Notes: generated by a model from the sequence alone, not told the origin. A stretch of DNA of 64,000 bases from Curvibacter sp. PAE-UM (GCF_001432305.1 NZ_KQ483358.1:2722114-2786113), one strand, 5' to 3'; shown: positions 19,543 through 30,697, counted from the first letter of the stretch. Program-made: numbers and translations.

Positions 19543-21321
19543 TTACAGGTCTTCGGCTCCCAACAGCATCTCGGTAATGCCCATGCCGGCCTTGACCATC
19601 GGGAACACGTTCTCGGTGGGGTCGGTGCGGAAGTCCATGAAGACCGTACGGTCCTTGAGCTTGCGCGCTTCACGCAGCGCCGGCTCCACGTCCTGCGGCT
19701 TCTCGATCAGCATGCCGACGTGACCATAGGCCTCGGCCAGCTTCACGAAGTCGGGCAGCGCATCCATATAGCTGTGGCTGTAGCGGCCGGAGTACTCGAT
19801 CTCCTGCCACTGGCGCACCATGCCCAGGTAGCGGTTGTTCAGCGACAGGATCTTGATCGGCGTGTTGTATTGCAGGCAGGTCGAGAGTTCCTGGATGCAC
19901 ATCTGCACCGAGCCTTCACCCGTCACGCAGTAGACCTCGCTCTCGGGCTTGGCCAGCTTGATGCCCATGGCATAGGGGATGCCCACGCCCATGGTGCCCA
20001 GACCCCCGGAGTTGATCCAGCGGCGCGGCTCGTTGAACTTATAGTACTGCGCCGCCCACATCTGGTGCTGGCCAACGTCGGACGTGATGTAGGTGTCGAC
20101 GTCCTTGGTCATGTTCCACAGGGTCTCGATCACGAACTGAGGCTTGATCACATCCTTGTTTCCACGGTCGTACTTCAGGCAGTCGCGCTTGCGCCAGCCA
20201 TTGATGGCGTCCCACCAGGAACCCAGCACATTCGCATCGGGCCGGGTCGGGCTTTCCTTGATCATGGCGATCATCTCGGTCAGCACGTCCTTGACGTCGC
20301 CCACGATCGGGATATCGACCTTGACGCGCTTGGAAATGCTCGAAGGATCGATGTCGATGTGGATGATCTTGCGCTCGTTCTGCGCGAAGTGCTTGGGATT
20401 GCCGATCACGCGGTCGTCGAAACGTGCGCCCACGGCCAGTAGCACGTCGCAGTTCTGCATGGCGTTGTTGGCTTCGATCGTGCCGTGCATGCCCAGCATG
20501 CCCAGGAACTTGGGATCGGTCGCCGGGTAGGCACCCAGGCCCATCAGGGTATTGGTGACCGGGTAGCCCAGCATGTCCACCAGCGTGCGCAACTCGGCTG
20601 TGGCATTGCCCAGCAGAACACCGCCGCCGGTGTAGATATAGGGACGCTTGGCGGTCAGCAGCAATTGCAAGGCCTTGCGGATCTGACCGGCATGGCCCTT
20701 GCGCACCGGGTTGTAGGAGCGCATGGTCACCGACTCCGGGTAACCGGCGTAGGGCACTTTCTTGAAGGAGACGTCCTTCGGGATATCCACCACCACGGGG
20801 CCGGGACGGCCGCTGCGTGCGATGTGGAAGGCCTTCTTCATGGTTTCGGCCAGATCATTGGCGTCCTTGACCAGGAAGTTGTGCTTGACGATGGGGCGGG
20901 TGATGCCCACGGTGTCGCACTCCTGGAAGGCGTCCAGGCCGATGGCTGCGGTGGGCACCTGACCGGTGATGATCACCATCGGAATGCTGTCCATGTAGGC
21001 CGTGGCAATCCCGGTGATGGCATTGGTCACGCCAGGGCCGGAGGTCACCAGCGCCACGCCCACATCGCCGGTGGCGCGCGCATAACCATCGGCGGCGTGC
21101 ACGGCGGCCTGCTCGTGACGCACCAGGATGTGCTGGATGGTGTCCTGCTTGTAGAAGGCGTCGTAGATGTGCAGGACGGCACCGCCGGGATAACCCCAGA
21201 CGTACTTGACGTCCTCTGCCTGCAGCGCCTTGACCAGGATCTCGGCGCCACGCAACTCTTCGGCCTGGCCGGCAGCACTGGCTGCCGCGGCGGAAGTGAT
21301 TTCAGCCTTGGAAATTTCCAT
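19543..21321 (-). CDS. ilvB: Acetolactate synthase large (catalytic) subunit
   Basis: A 592-residue ThDP-dependent enzyme starting at ATG 21321 ([13 protein letters not shown]), preceded by AAAGG. It condenses two pyruvates, or pyruvate with 2-oxobutyrate. Visible features are the N-terminal PYR domain with the catalytic glutamate in [22 protein letters not shown], the FAD-associated central domain, and the ThDP-binding GEGS-type C-terminal motif (TGEGSVQM through [13 protein letters not shown]). The frame can be extended to 21672, but that would cross the divergent sigma-factor gene and adds no homologous sequence. Confidence 0.97.
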   Translation of the reverse strand: MEISKAEITSAAAASAAGQAEELRGAEILVKALQAEDVKYVWGYPGGAVLHIYDAFYKQDTIQHILVRHEQAAVHAADGYARATGDVGVALVTSGPGVTNAITGIATAYMDSIPMVIITGQVPTAAIGLDAFQECDTVGITRPIVKHNFLVKDANDLAETMKKAFHIARSGRPGPVVVDIPKDVSFKKVPYAGYPESVTMRSYNPVRKGHAGQIRKALQLLLTAKRPYIYTGGGVLLGNATAELRTLVDMLGYPVTNTLMGLGAYPATDPKFLGMLGMHGTIEANNAMQNCDVLLAVGARFDDRVIGNPKHFAQNERKIIHIDIDPSSISKRVKVDIPIVGDVKDVLTEMIAMIKESPTRPDANVLGSWWDAINGWRKRDCLKYDRGNKDVIKPQFVIETLWNMTKDVDTYITSDVGQHQMWAAQYYKFNEPRRWINSGGLGTMGVGIPYAMGIKLAKPESEVYCVTGEGSVQMCIQELSTCLQYNTPIKILSLNNRYLGMVRQWQEIEYSGRYSHSYMDALPDFVKLAEAYGHVGMLIEKPQDVEPALREARKLKDRTVFMDFRTDPTENVFPMVKAGMGITEMLLGAEDL

Positions 21322-21613
21322 GATGAACCTTTGTGAATTTCTCTGACGAAAAACCTTGGGTGCCCCTTCGCAAACGCTTGTGGCATCGCGTCGGGACTTG
21401 AGGTCAAGGACATGGGCGCCATGGATAGCCGCGCCGGACCGTGACCCGTTTGCTTTTTGATTTGCAAATGGCATTATCGCACTGCAGCATTCAAATTCGC
21501 AGCCGCGCGTGCATAAATGTGCAGGCACGATGCCATAATCCTGCCCCAAAGCGGCCTTTCCAGACCGCCCCCTCCTCCAGAGACACACTCGCGCCTCCCC
21601 CTGGTTCCTGCCC
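21322..21613. other. Divergent ilvB / sigma-factor control region
   Basis: This 292-base gap is AT-richer than its surroundings. It contains a -10-like GATAAT toward ilvB (21478-21473) and a CATAAT toward the sigma factor (21534-21539), without convincing -35 boxes. No leader peptide rich in Ile, Leu or Val and no attenuator hairpin was found before ilvB. Confidence 0.35.
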
Positions 21614-22180
21614 TTGGCCACCGAACAAGAACTGACCGAATTCCTCAAAAGCGTGGAAAAACGCGCTTTCAAGCGTTCTGTCTACCACGTGCGCAATGAC
21701 GAGTCGGCGCTGGACATCGTGCAGGACAGCATGATGAAGCTGGTGGAGCACTACAGCCACAAGCCGCCCGATGAGCTGCCCATGCTGTTCCAGCGCATCC
21801 TGTCCAACACCACCCTGGACTGGTTTCGTCGGCAGAAGACGCGCAACGCCCTGTTTTCGAATCTCAGCGATTTCGAATCCGAGTCCGAGGACGGTGAATT
21901 CAACTTGTTGGAAAATCTCGACAGTTCGGACGCATCCACCCAAGTGGAAAGCGCTGAAAGCTCGACCCAGCGGGCCCAGATCTTTCGTGAAATCGAGCTG
22001 GAAATCCAGGAACTGCCCGCCCGTCAACGGGAAGCCTTCCTGATGCGTTACTGGGAGGAACTGGACGTGGCGGAAACCGCCGCGGCCATGGGCTGTTCCG
22101 AAGGCAGTGTGAAAACGCACTGTTCCAGGGCGGTCCAGGCTCTTAACAAAGCCTTGAGGGCCAAGGGAATACAACTATGA
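21614..22180 (+). CDS. ECF-like RNA polymerase sigma factor
   Basis: A 188-residue sigma-70-family protein with region 2 ([38 protein letters not shown]) and region 4 ([44 protein letters not shown]), separated by an acidic linker ([21 protein letters not shown]). Region 3 is absent, as in ECF sigmas. The start appears to be TTG at 21614 (leading to [20 protein letters not shown]); no upstream ATG is available. Its stop overlaps the DUF3619 start (ATGA), and DUF3619 may be its anti-sigma partner (inference). Confidence 0.88.
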   Translation: MATEQELTEFLKSVEKRAFKRSVYHVRNDESALDIVQDSMMKLVEHYSHKPPDELPMLFQRILSNTTLDWFRRQKTRNALFSNLSDFESESEDGEFNLLENLDSSDASTQVESAESSTQRAQIFREIELEIQELPARQREAFLMRYWEELDVAETAAAMGCSEGSVKTHCSRAVQALNKALRAKGIQL

Positions 22181-22620
22181 AGACCATGTCCGTCACCGCC
22201 AACCTGTCCGCCCAGGACCGCTACGGCCGCCAATTGGCGGCCTATCTGGACGCGTCCGCCCAGCAGTTGCCCCACGACATCAGCGAGCGGCTGCGTGTCG
22301 CACGCCAGCAGGCCCTCGGCAAGTACCGTGAAGTCCAGGTCCGGGAAACCGCCGGCATCTCCCTGGGCGGCGGCGTGGCGGCGCTGGGCGGCGGCGAGGA
22401 TGAGCGTGGACTCTGGCCCCGACTGGTGTCCCTCATTCCCCTGCTGGCCCTGATCGCGGGTCTCGTGACCATCCAGATGGTGGGAACCGAGCAGATCGCC
22501 GAGGAACTGGCCGAACTCGATGCCGCCATCCTGACCGACGATCTGCCCCCCGATGCCTATTCCGACCCTGGCTTCGCCCAGTTCCTCAAAGCCCGCATCG
22601 ATCAGCTGCGGCAAGACTGA
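22177..22620 (+). CDS. DUF3619 family membrane protein, possible anti-sigma factor
   Basis: A 147-residue protein with a soluble N-terminal part (residues 1-80), one transmembrane helix (about 81-101, LVSLIPLLALIAGLVTIQMV) and an acidic C-terminal part, probably periplasmic. This single-span topology and direct translational coupling to a sigma factor resemble anti-sigma factors, although no ZAS-type His/Cys motif is seen. The family is assigned by similarity to DUF3619 proteins of Burkholderiales; the role is inference. Confidence 0.8.
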   Translation: MKTMSVTANLSAQDRYGRQLAAYLDASAQQLPHDISERLRVARQQALGKYREVQVRETAGISLGGGVAALGGGEDERGLWPRLVSLIPLLALIAGLVTIQMVGTEQIAEELAELDAAILTDDLPPDAYSDPGFAQFLKARIDQLRQD

Positions 22621-22629
22621 GACTGCGCC

Positions 22630-23373
22630 ATGGAACAGATGACCCGCCCCCTCTCCTCTCACCGGCACTTGTCCGGACCGGGTGGCTTGGTCGCGACCCT
22701 GCTGCTCGCCTTCTGGCTGCCGGCCTTGGCTGCGCCAGCCGAAGGCACGGCCGGGCAGACCGTCACCGGGCGCTCCCTCTACCGCCACGACAGCACCGCC
22801 CGGAGCGCCAGCAGCAATACCGTTGTGGCCGCCGCCCCCATCCAGAACAAACCGGCCTGGAAAGACCTGACCCCGGCCCAGCGCCAAGCCCTGCAGCCCC
22901 TGGCCCCGCATTGGGACCGCCTGACCGAGCAGCACAAGCTGAAATGGCTGGCTCTCTCCAAAAACTACCCGACCCTCAGCGCCGAGGAACAGGTCAAACT
23001 GCATCTGCATATGAGCAAGTGGGCCACCCTGAGCCAGCAGCAGCGCACCCAAGCCCGTCAGAATTTCAAGGAAATCAAGAAACTGACTCCTGAACAGAAA
23101 GCCAGCCAGTGGGAGGCCTACCAGGCCTTGAGCCCGGAAGAAAAACGCCAGCTGGCCAAGCAGGCGCAAACCCAGCCAGCCGGCGTGACCACGGTCAAGC
23201 CCGGCGCGAGCCCCAAACTGAGCCAGGTGCCCCGCCGGTCGGCCTCGCCGCGCCCCAACCTGGCTGATGCCACGTTGCCGGTCCAGCAGCACACCCTGCT
23301 ACCGCGGCCGGAAGCCGCACGCAGCGAACCCGAACGCTCGCCTTACGAAGACGAGCCCGCCGAAGCGCAGTGA
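22630..23373 (+). CDS. DUF3106 family exported protein
   Basis: A 247-residue protein with a signal peptide (cleavage near LAAPA, residue 36) and a central DUF3106 region made of repeated helical units of the form W-x-x-L-(T/S)-x-x-x-(R/Q)-x-x-L (PAWKDLTPAQRQALQPL, HKLKWLALSKNYPTLS, KWATLSQQQRTQARQNF, SQWEAYQALSPEEKRQL). The C-terminus is Pro/Arg-rich and disordered. A periplasmic partner or sensor for the upstream sigma/DUF3619 pair is possible, but function is unknown. The RDD gene begins inside its stop codon. Confidence 0.82.
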   Translation: MEQMTRPLSSHRHLSGPGGLVATLLLAFWLPALAAPAEGTAGQTVTGRSLYRHDSTARSASSNTVVAAAPIQNKPAWKDLTPAQRQALQPLAPHWDRLTEQHKLKWLALSKNYPTLSAEEQVKLHLHMSKWATLSQQQRTQARQNFKEIKKLTPEQKASQWEAYQALSPEEKRQLAKQAQTQPAGVTTVKPGASPKLSQVPRRSASPRPNLADATLPVQQHTLLPRPEAARSEPERSPYEDEPAEAQ

Positions 23374-23906
23374 GTCCGGACCGCACGACGACCGCCCCTA
23401 CGACAGCAGGGGACGGGAATTCCCCTGTCACCCCTGGCTTGTGGCGACGCATGGCCTGCTGGCTGTACGAAGGCATGCTGCTGTTTGGGGTGGTCTTCAT
23501 CGCCAGCTACCTGTTCAGCTCCCTGTCCCAGACCCGGCACGCCCTGGACAACCGCCTCATGCAACAGGCCTTCCTTTTTGTCGTGCTGGGGATTTACTTT
23601 GCCTGGTTCTGGTCCAAGGGTCAGACCCTGGCCATGAAAACCTGGCATATCCGCGTGGTGGACCTGGCCGGTCGGCCCCTGACGCAGCGTCGCTCTCTGT
23701 TGCGCTATGTGCTGAGCTGGCTCTGGTTTCTGCCACCGCTGGCGGTCACCTCCGCCTTCGGCCTTTCGGGCGCAGAATCTGCGGTCATCGTGCTCGGCTG
23801 GGTACTGGTCTGGGCCCTGCTCAGCCGCTTTCATCCTGCCCAGCAGTTCTGGCATGACGCCCTGGCTGGCACCCGCCTGATCGATGCCCGCCCCCGGCAG
23901 GCCTGA
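23370..23906 (+). CDS. RDD family membrane protein
   Basis: Starts at GTG 23370, overlapping the DUF3106 stop (GTGA). The 178-residue protein has three or four hydrophobic segments and the RDD-type positions: an Arg in the first helix region (LWRRMACWLYEGMLLFGVVF), and later KTWHIRVVDLAGRPLTQRRSLLRYVLSWLW. RDD proteins are poorly defined membrane proteins, some linked to ion or compatible-solute transport. Confidence 0.83.
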   Translation: MSPDRTTTAPTTAGDGNSPVTPGLWRRMACWLYEGMLLFGVVFIASYLFSSLSQTRHALDNRLMQQAFLFVVLGIYFAWFWSKGQTLAMKTWHIRVVDLAGRPLTQRRSLLRYVLSWLWFLPPLAVTSAFGLSGAESAVIVLGWVLVWALLSRFHPAQQFWHDALAGTRLIDARPRQA

Positions 23907-23934
23907 TGTCGCCGGGCTGGTGGACAATCAGCGC

Positions 23935-24329
23935 ATGCCCGATTTACACGACACCACCGTCAACCCGCAAAAATCCCGCCGCGGCCTGAATCGCATGTGG
24001 CACGCCCTGGGTTACTCCTTCGAAGGCCTGCGGGCCGGCTGGCATGAGGCCGCGTTTCGCCAGGAAGCCCTGGCTGCCCTGGTCCTGCTACCGCTCTCGC
24101 TCTGGATCGGCCGCAACTGGGTAGAAACGGCCCTGCTGGCTGGCGCCGTCCTCTTTGTCATGATCGTCGAGCTGCTCAACACCGGTATCGAGACTGCCAT
24201 CGACCGCATCGGTCCCGAATGGCACGACCTGTCCAAGCGTGCCAAGGACATGGGCAGCGCTGCCGTGCTGCTGAGCCTGCTGCTGTGCACAGGCATCTGG
24301 TGCGTCGCTCTCTACCACCGCTTCCTCGC

Positions 24330-24333
<4 letters not shown>
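23935..24333 (+). CDS. dgkA: Diacylglycerol kinase
   Basis: A 132-residue inner-membrane kinase recycling diacylglycerol. Three transmembrane helices and the signature VELLNTGIETAIDRIG with the catalytic glutamate are visible. The start at 23935 (MPDLHDTTVNPQKSRRGLNR) is preferred; the longer frame from 23884 would overlap the RDD gene. Its stop overlaps the start of the LOG-family gene (ATGA). Confidence 0.92.
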
Positions 24334-25282
<949 letters not shown>

Positions 25283-25304
25283 TCAGCCTGCCTTGCCATG
25301 CAAG

Positions 25305-26990
25305 TCAGGCGCGGAACTTGTTGGTAATAGGATAACGCCAATCCTTGCCGAAACTGCGGTGGGTAACCCGGATGCCCACCGGCGCCTGGCGCCGCTTGTA
25401 TTCGTTCAACCTGATCAGGCGCGTCACCTTCTCGACGTCGGCCCTCGCGTAGCCCTGGGCCACGATTTCCTCGATGCCCTGGTCATTCTCCATGTAACGC
25501 TCGACGATGGCATCCAGCACCTCGTATTCCGGCAGGCTGTCCTGATCCTTCTGGTCGGGGCGCAACTCGGCGCTGGGCGGGCGCGTGATGATGCGCTCGG
25601 GGATCGGGTTGGCACCGCTGCCATGCGGATCGTGGGCATTGCGCCAGCGCGCCAGCCGGAACACCGTGGTCTTGGCCAGGTCCTTGATCACGGCAAAACC
25701 GCCGGCCATGTCGCCGTAGAGCGTGCAGTAGCCGGTCGCCATCTCGGACTTGTTACCAGTGGTCAGCACGATGCGTCCGCTCTTGTTGGACAGGGCCATC
25801 AAGAGCGTGCCACGGATGCGGGCCTGGATGTTCTCCTCGGTCGTGTCCTCGGGCAGGCCGCGGAACTCCTGCGCCAGCGAGGCCTTGAAGGCCTCGAACT
25901 CGGGCACGATGGAAATCTCGTCGTACTGCACGCCCATGCGGTGGGCCATCTCCCGTGCGTCGATCCAGCTGATATCGGCCGTGTAGGGCGAGGGCATCAT
26001 GACCGTGCGCACCCGGTCGGCCCCCAGGGCATCGACAGCGATGGCCAGCACCAGGGCCGAGTCGATGCCACCAGACAGGCCGATGATCGCGCCCGGAAAA
26101 CCGTTCTTGCCCACATAGTCGCGCACGCCCAGCACCAGGGCATCCCAGAGGTCGGCGTCGGCGCTGCGGTCGGGTTCGATCGCACCCTGCAATTGCACGC
26201 CCGCTGCGCTGCGGTGCAGGTCCACCACGAACGCGTCCTCGGCAAAACTCGGCGCCCGCGCCGCCAGCGCACCATCGGCCTGCAGGGCAAAGGAATGCCC
26301 CTCGAAGACCACCTCGTCCTGGCCACCGACCAGATGGGCGTAGACCAGCGGCAGGCCGCAGTCCCGGGCCCGCCGTCGCATCATGTCTTCGCGCTCGCTA
26401 CCCTTGCCCACGTGAAAAGGCGAAGCATTGATCACTGCCAGCAGCTCGGCCCCGGCCGCGCGCGTCTCTCGCGCCGGCGCTTCGTACCAGGCGTCCTCGC
26501 AGATCAGCAGGCCGACCTTGACGCGCGCACCGGCCGCGCCGGCCTCGAACACACAGGTGTCCCGCCCCGGGACGAAATAACGCCGTTCGTCAAAGACCTG
26601 GTAGTTGGGCAGCTCGCGCTTGGCATAGGTGGCGATCACCTGCCCCTCGCGCAGGACGCTGGCAGCGTTCACGCGGTTGGGCACGGTGACCGAACGCGTG
26701 CGCAGACCGCCCGCCTCGACGGCGGCGGGGTGTCCCACCACCACCGTCATGTCCTTTAACCCGGCCAGCTCGCGGGCCACTGTTTTCACGGCATCATCAC
26801 AGGCAGCGATGAACGATGGCCGGAAGAACAGGTCTTCCGCCGCGTAGCCACAGATGGAAAGTTCGGGCGTGAGCAATAGCCGGGCACCGGCCACGTGGGC
26901 CGCGCGGGCTGCCGCAATGATTTTTTGTGCATTGCCCGCCAGGTCGCCGACGACGAAGTTGAGCTGGGCAACGCAGATACGCAAGGTCAT
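25305..26990 (-). CDS. nadE: Glutamine-dependent NAD+ synthetase
   Basis: A two-domain enzyme of 561 residues. The N-terminal nitrilase-like glutaminase has the Glu-Lys-Cys triad in TPELSICGY, YAKRELPNYQVFDERRYF and LLICEDAWY. The C-terminal ATP-pyrophosphatase domain has the P-loop IGLSGGIDSALVL and LTTGNKSEMATGY. It amidates nicotinate adenine dinucleotide. The start at 26990 (MTLRICVAQLNFVVGDL) is family-consistent; a frame extending to 27260 overlaps the divergent GNAT gene. Only 27 bases separate the two divergent start codons. Confidence 0.96.
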   Translation of the reverse strand: MTLRICVAQLNFVVGDLAGNAQKIIAAARAAHVAGARLLLTPELSICGYAAEDLFFRPSFIAACDDAVKTVARELAGLKDMTVVVGHPAAVEAGGLRTRSVTVPNRVNAASVLREGQVIATYAKRELPNYQVFDERRYFVPGRDTCVFEAGAAGARVKVGLLICEDAWYEAPARETRAAGAELLAVINASPFHVGKGSEREDMMRRRARDCGLPLVYAHLVGGQDEVVFEGHSFALQADGALAARAPSFAEDAFVVDLHRSAAGVQLQGAIEPDRSADADLWDALVLGVRDYVGKNGFPGAIIGLSGGIDSALVLAIAVDALGADRVRTVMMPSPYTADISWIDAREMAHRMGVQYDEISIVPEFEAFKASLAQEFRGLPEDTTEENIQARIRGTLLMALSNKSGRIVLTTGNKSEMATGYCTLYGDMAGGFAVIKDLAKTTVFRLARWRNAHDPHGSGANPIPERIITRPPSAELRPDQKDQDSLPEYEVLDAIVERYMENDQGIEEIVAQGYARADVEKVTRLIRLNEYKRRQAPVGIRVTHRSFGKDWRYPITNKFRA

Positions 26991-27017
26991 GGAAGGCAAG
27001 GAAAGTCGGGGAGCAGC

Positions 27018-28190
27018 GTGAGCAAAAGCAATTATGTCATCCGGGTGCTCGATTCCCCACTGGAGCTCGATGCCGGCGCCTGGAACGGCTTGCTGGCGCA
27101 GCAGCCCCAGCCCACACCCTTCATGCAGCACGAATACCTGGCCGCGCTGCACCGTAGCGGCAGTGCCTGCCCGGCCACGGGCTGGACACCGCGCTTCGTC
27201 ACACTCTGGGACGCTACCGGAATCCTGCAGGCGGCCTGCCCGCTTTACCTCAAGTCCCACTCACGGGGTGAATACGTGTTCGACTGGGCCTGGGCTGATG
27301 CCCACCTACGTCATGGCCTCGCCTACTACCCCAAGGCCGTGGTGGCCGTACCTTTCACCCCGGTACCAGGCAGCCGTCTACTGGCACGTGACGCCGCCTC
27401 CCGCGCGGCCCTGGTCGAAGCGGTACTGGATCTGTGCCGTGACAAGGAGCTGTCCTCATTGCACCTGCTCTTCGGGCATCCACAGGATCTCCAGGCCTGC
27501 CAGCAGGCCGGCCTGATGCAGCGCCACACCGTGCAATTTCACTGGGAAAATCGGAAACCTGAACCCTACCGTAACTTCGATGATTTCCTTGCCGCGCTCA
27601 ACCAGGAGAAGCGCAAGAAGATACGGCAGGAACGGCGCAAGGTGATCGAGGCCGGTGTGGTGCTGCGGCACGCCCGCGGACCGGCGATCACCCCGCAGGA
27701 CTGGGATTTCTTCTATCGCTGTTACGAGCGAACCTATCTCGAACACGGCAACCCGCCCTACCTGAGCCGGATGTTCTTCGAGGAGATCTCCCACACCCAA
27801 TCAGACCACTGGCTGCTCTTCATCGCCGAACGCCGGGGCCATCCCATCGCCTGCAGCCTGATCGCCATCAGCGACACGGGATCAGAGAAAGTGGCCTGGG
27901 GACGTTACTGGGGGGCGCTGGAGCGGGTCGACTGTCTGCACTTCGAGGCCTGCTATTACAGCCCGCTGCAATGGTGCATCGCCCAGGGCTACCAGCGCTT
28001 CGAGGGCGGGGCGCAGGGAGAGCACAAACTGGCCCGTGCCCTGCTGCCGGTGCGCACCAGCAGTGCCCACTGGCTGTCGCATCCGGAATTCGCCAGCGCC
28101 ATCGAACGCTACCTGGAGCGCGAGGCCCTGGGTGTCGCCGACTACGTCGATGAACTGGAGCGGCACTCCCCGCTACGGCAGGAAGACTAG
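27018..28190 (+). CDS. GNAT / FemAB-like N-acyltransferase (PF04339-type)
   Basis: A 390-residue protein starting with GTG at 27018 behind a GGGGAG RBS. It belongs to the peptidogalycan-biosynthesis/recognition group (formerly DUF482), a double-GNAT fold related to FemAB. Typical stretches are TPFMQHEYLAALHRSGSA, the YFDWAWADAH-like segment, LNQEKRKKIRQERRKV, YERTYLEHGNPPYLSRMFF, and FEGGAQGEHKLARAL. Substrate is not established. It is divergent from nadE. Confidence 0.85.
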   Translation: MSKSNYVIRVLDSPLELDAGAWNGLLAQQPQPTPFMQHEYLAALHRSGSACPATGWTPRFVTLWDATGILQAACPLYLKSHSRGEYVFDWAWADAHLRHGLAYYPKAVVAVPFTPVPGSRLLARDAASRAALVEAVLDLCRDKELSSLHLLFGHPQDLQACQQAGLMQRHTVQFHWENRKPEPYRNFDDFLAALNQEKRKKIRQERRKVIEAGVVLRHARGPAITPQDWDFFYRCYERTYLEHGNPPYLSRMFFEEISHTQSDHWLLFIAERRGHPIACSLIAISDTGSEKVAWGRYWGALERVDCLHFEACYYSPLQWCIAQGYQRFEGGAQGEHKLARALLPVRTSSAHWLSHPEFASAIERYLEREALGVADYVDELERHSPLRQED

Positions 28191-28201
28191 AAAAGGCCTG
28201 T

Positions 28202-29956
28202 TCAGAAGGTTTCCCAGTCGCCATCATCGCCACCGGCCTTGGCGCTGAGCTTGGGGGGCTCGCGCGGGGTCGCCGGCGCTGCTGGCGCAACAGCTGGAGC
28301 AGCCCTTGCACCCGTTTGACGGGGCACTGCTACACGCACAGGCAGACCGGCTGGCTTGGCCGCACGCACAGCAGGTGCCGGCGCTGAAGTCGGAGCGCTG
28401 AAGTCGTGCTGCTGCGCATCCACCTTGAACACAGCCACCGTCTGCACCAGGTCCTGTGCCTGGCTTTTGAGACTGCTGGCCGCCGCCGCCATTTCCTCTA
28501 CCAACGCCGCGTTCTGCTGCGTGGCCTGGTCCATCTGCGTGACGGCCTCGCCAATCTGCGCCACACCCTGGCTCTGCTCGCTGCTGGCCGCGCTGATCTC
28601 GCCCATGATGTCGGTCACGCGCCGGATGCTGGCCACCACCTCGTTCATCGTGGTACCCGCCTGGTCCACCAGGGCCGTGCCCTGCCCCACGCGGCTCACG
28701 CTGTCGTTGATCAGGGTCTTGATTTCCTTGGCGGCTCCGGCCGAGCGACCCGCCAGGCTGCGCACTTCGGCGGCCACCACGGCAAAACCGCGACCCTGCT
28801 CGCCCGCACGCGCGGCTTCCACCGCAGCATTGAGCGCCAGGATGTTGGTCTGGAAGGCGATGCCGTCGATCACGCTGATGATGTCGGCAATCTTCTTGCT
28901 CGAATCATTGATGCCCTTCATGGTCTCGACCACCTGGGCCACGACTTCACCGCCCTGCATGGCCACGGCACTGGCGTTCTGGGCCAGCTGGTTGGCCTGC
29001 TTGGCGTTGTCGGCGTTCTGGCGCACGGTGGAGGACAACTCTTCCATGGACGCGGCCGTCTCTTCCAGCGCGCTGGCCTGGCTTTCGGTACGCGCGCTCA
29101 GGTCGTTGTTGCCCTGGGCGATCTCGGCGCTGGCGGTCGACACCGATTCACTCCCCTGGCGCACCCGGCTGACGATGCGGGCCAGGTTGTGCTGCATGGC
29201 AGCCAGGGACTGCAGCAATTGCGCGACTTCATCGGAGCCATGTGCAGGAATATGCGTCGTCAGGTCCCCTTCGGCAATATGGCGTGTGGAGGCTGCGGCC
29301 TGCCGGACTGGCTGGACGATGGAACGCGTCACCAGATAGGCCAGGACGATGCCCAGCAGCACGGCCAACACGGTACCGCCCGTCTGGGCCAGCTGGCTTC
29401 TGGCCGCAGTAGCCTCGGCTTCAGCCTGCGTCTCAGTCAGGATCCGGCGGGCATGGCCAGCCACCTGGTCCACGGCCTTGAGGTAGGTTTCCGCCAGCGG
29501 GCGCAAGTCGCTATCGACAGCGCCAAGAATGTCCTCACCGGCCTTTTGCCGTTTGATCAGTGCTGCGCGCGCATCAACATAGGTCTTGCGATCTTTGGCG
29601 ACAAGCGCCAGCAGCTCCTTGCCCGCGGCGTCCTCCATCAGGCTCTCAAGCTGCTTCTGGTCGTCGCTGATGGCCTTGGAGGTGGCCGCCATGTCTTTCT
29701 GCAAGGCATCGATATAAGCCTCGTCGCGGGTTTTCAGCGCTGCCGAGGCCCGCACCCAGTTGATGGCAATCTGTGAAGCCCAGCGCTGGGCGAGCAGGCT
29801 GCGCTGCAACTCGACCGTAGCGATCTCATGGCTGGTGTCCTTGAGCGTTCCAAGCCGCCAGACCCCCAGCGCCGAAACGGTGGTGGTAATGATGAGCACC
29901 GCGGCAAACGCCAGGGCCAGTCGGGTGCCAATCCGGAGTCGAAGCCAGAATTCCAT
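28202..29956 (-). CDS. Methyl-accepting chemotaxis protein
   Basis: A 584-residue class I chemoreceptor: N-terminal TM (about 12-31), a four-helix-bundle periplasmic sensor (about 32-190), second TM (about 194-213), HAMP, and a cytoplasmic signalling domain with the hairpin tip around [48 protein letters not shown]. After an Ala/Pro-rich linker it ends in DWETF, a tether pentapeptide of the type that recruits CheR or CheB. It is encoded directly after cheW, but no kinase, cheR/B or flagellar gene is nearby, so it must work with a chemosensory core encoded elsewhere. Confidence 0.95.
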   Translation of the reverse strand: MEFWLRLRIGTRLALAFAAVLIITTTVSALGVWRLGTLKDTSHEIATVELQRSLLAQRWASQIAINWVRASAALKTRDEAYIDALQKDMAATSKAISDDQKQLESLMEDAAGKELLALVAKDRKTYVDARAALIKRQKAGEDILGAVDSDLRPLAETYLKAVDQVAGHARRILTETQAEAEATAARSQLAQTGGTVLAVLLGIVLAYLVTRSIVQPVRQAAASTRHIAEGDLTTHIPAHGSDEVAQLLQSLAAMQHNLARIVSRVRQGSESVSTASAEIAQGNNDLSARTESQASALEETAASMEELSSTVRQNADNAKQANQLAQNASAVAMQGGEVVAQVVETMKGINDSSKKIADIISVIDGIAFQTNILALNAAVEAARAGEQGRGFAVVAAEVRSLAGRSAGAAKEIKTLINDSVSRVGQGTALVDQAGTTMNEVVASIRRVTDIMGEISAASSEQSQGVAQIGEAVTQMDQATQQNAALVEEMAAAASSLKSQAQDLVQTVAVFKVDAQQHDFSAPTSAPAPAVRAAKPAGLPVRVAVPRQTGARAAPAVAPAAPATPREPPKLSAKAGGDDGDWETF

Positions 29957-30037
29957 GCGTGTCTCCTGTTATCGCCACCCCCGTGCGCCACTCGGGCTCC
30001 AAGTGCCAGATTCGTGGGTGCGGGCTTGTCCTGTCGC

Positions 30038-30538
30038 TCAGCTGATGGCCGTGGCCAGCATGCCCATCTCGGCATTGTTCATCAGTGCTTCCATGTTCAT
30101 GACGATCAGCATGCGTTCGCCTACATTGGCCAGCCCGGTGATGAAGCGGGTGTCGAGCGTGGTCTCGAACTGGGGCGCCGGCTTGATGGCATCTGCCGCC
30201 AGCGTGACGACGTCGGAGACCGAATCCACGACAGCACCGATCACGGTACCGCGCACGTTGAGGATGATGACCACGGTGAATTCGTTGTACTCGACCTTGT
30301 CCAGGGCGAGCTTCATGCGCAGATCGACGATGGGCACGATCACGCCGCGCAGGTTGACCACCCCCTTGATGAAGGCCGGCGCATTGACCATGCGGGTCGG
30401 CTCTTCGTAGGAGCGGATCTCCTGCACGCGCAGGATGTCGATGGCATATTCCTCCTTGCCCAGGCGCAGGGTGAGGTACTGACCGGAAGCCGCTGTGGCG
30501 GTCGCGGTGCCGGAACGGGTTTCGCTGGTGGTCTGCAT
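30038..30538 (-). CDS. cheW: Chemotaxis coupling protein CheW
   Basis: A 166-residue SH3-like CheW protein bridging receptors and CheA. Typical positions are GKEEYAIDILRVQEI, VKGVVNLRGVIVPIVDLR (here IKGVVNLRGV), and TVIGAVVDSVSDVV. It is 81 bases upstream of the chemoreceptor gene on the same strand, suggesting the two are expressed as a pair. Confidence 0.95.
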   Translation of the reverse strand: MQTTSETRSGTATATAASGQYLTLRLGKEEYAIDILRVQEIRSYEEPTRMVNAPAFIKGVVNLRGVIVPIVDLRMKLALDKVEYNEFTVVIILNVRGTVIGAVVDSVSDVVTLAADAIKPAPQFETTLDTRFITGLANVGERMLIVMNMEALMNNAEMGMLATAIS

Positions 30539-30665
30539 GATCTTTGTTCCTTCCTGGCGTGGTGCGCCGGATTGACCTTCGAACCATGATACACGCGGGG
30601 GTTCACGAGGTGTAGCTCAAATTGAACCGGAAAAACCCTGCGATTCTCGCGCGTGCGCATGAAAA

Positions 30666-30697
30666 AACGCCGGCAGGCCCATGGGCCTGCCGGCGTT
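30666..30697 (-). terminator. Terminator of ppa
   Basis: A perfect 15-bp stem AACGCCGGCAGGCCC paired to GGGCCTGCCGGCGTT, followed on the minus strand by a T run, begins 18 bases after the ppa stop. Confidence 0.92.

Noticed and set aside
21322-21613. ilvB attenuator leader
   Set aside because: No Ile/Leu/Val-rich short frame and no terminator-like hairpin was found on the minus strand.
19543-21672. Extended ilvB start at 21672 (709 codons)
   Set aside because: The added 117 residues cross the divergent sigma-factor gene and show no acetolactate synthase similarity; the ATG at 21321 has an RBS and the usual N-terminus.
30593-30640. Possible tRNA fragment (ggttca ... gtagctca ... tgaacc)
   Set aside because: The inverted repeat is short and no acceptor or anticodon stem can be formed around it.
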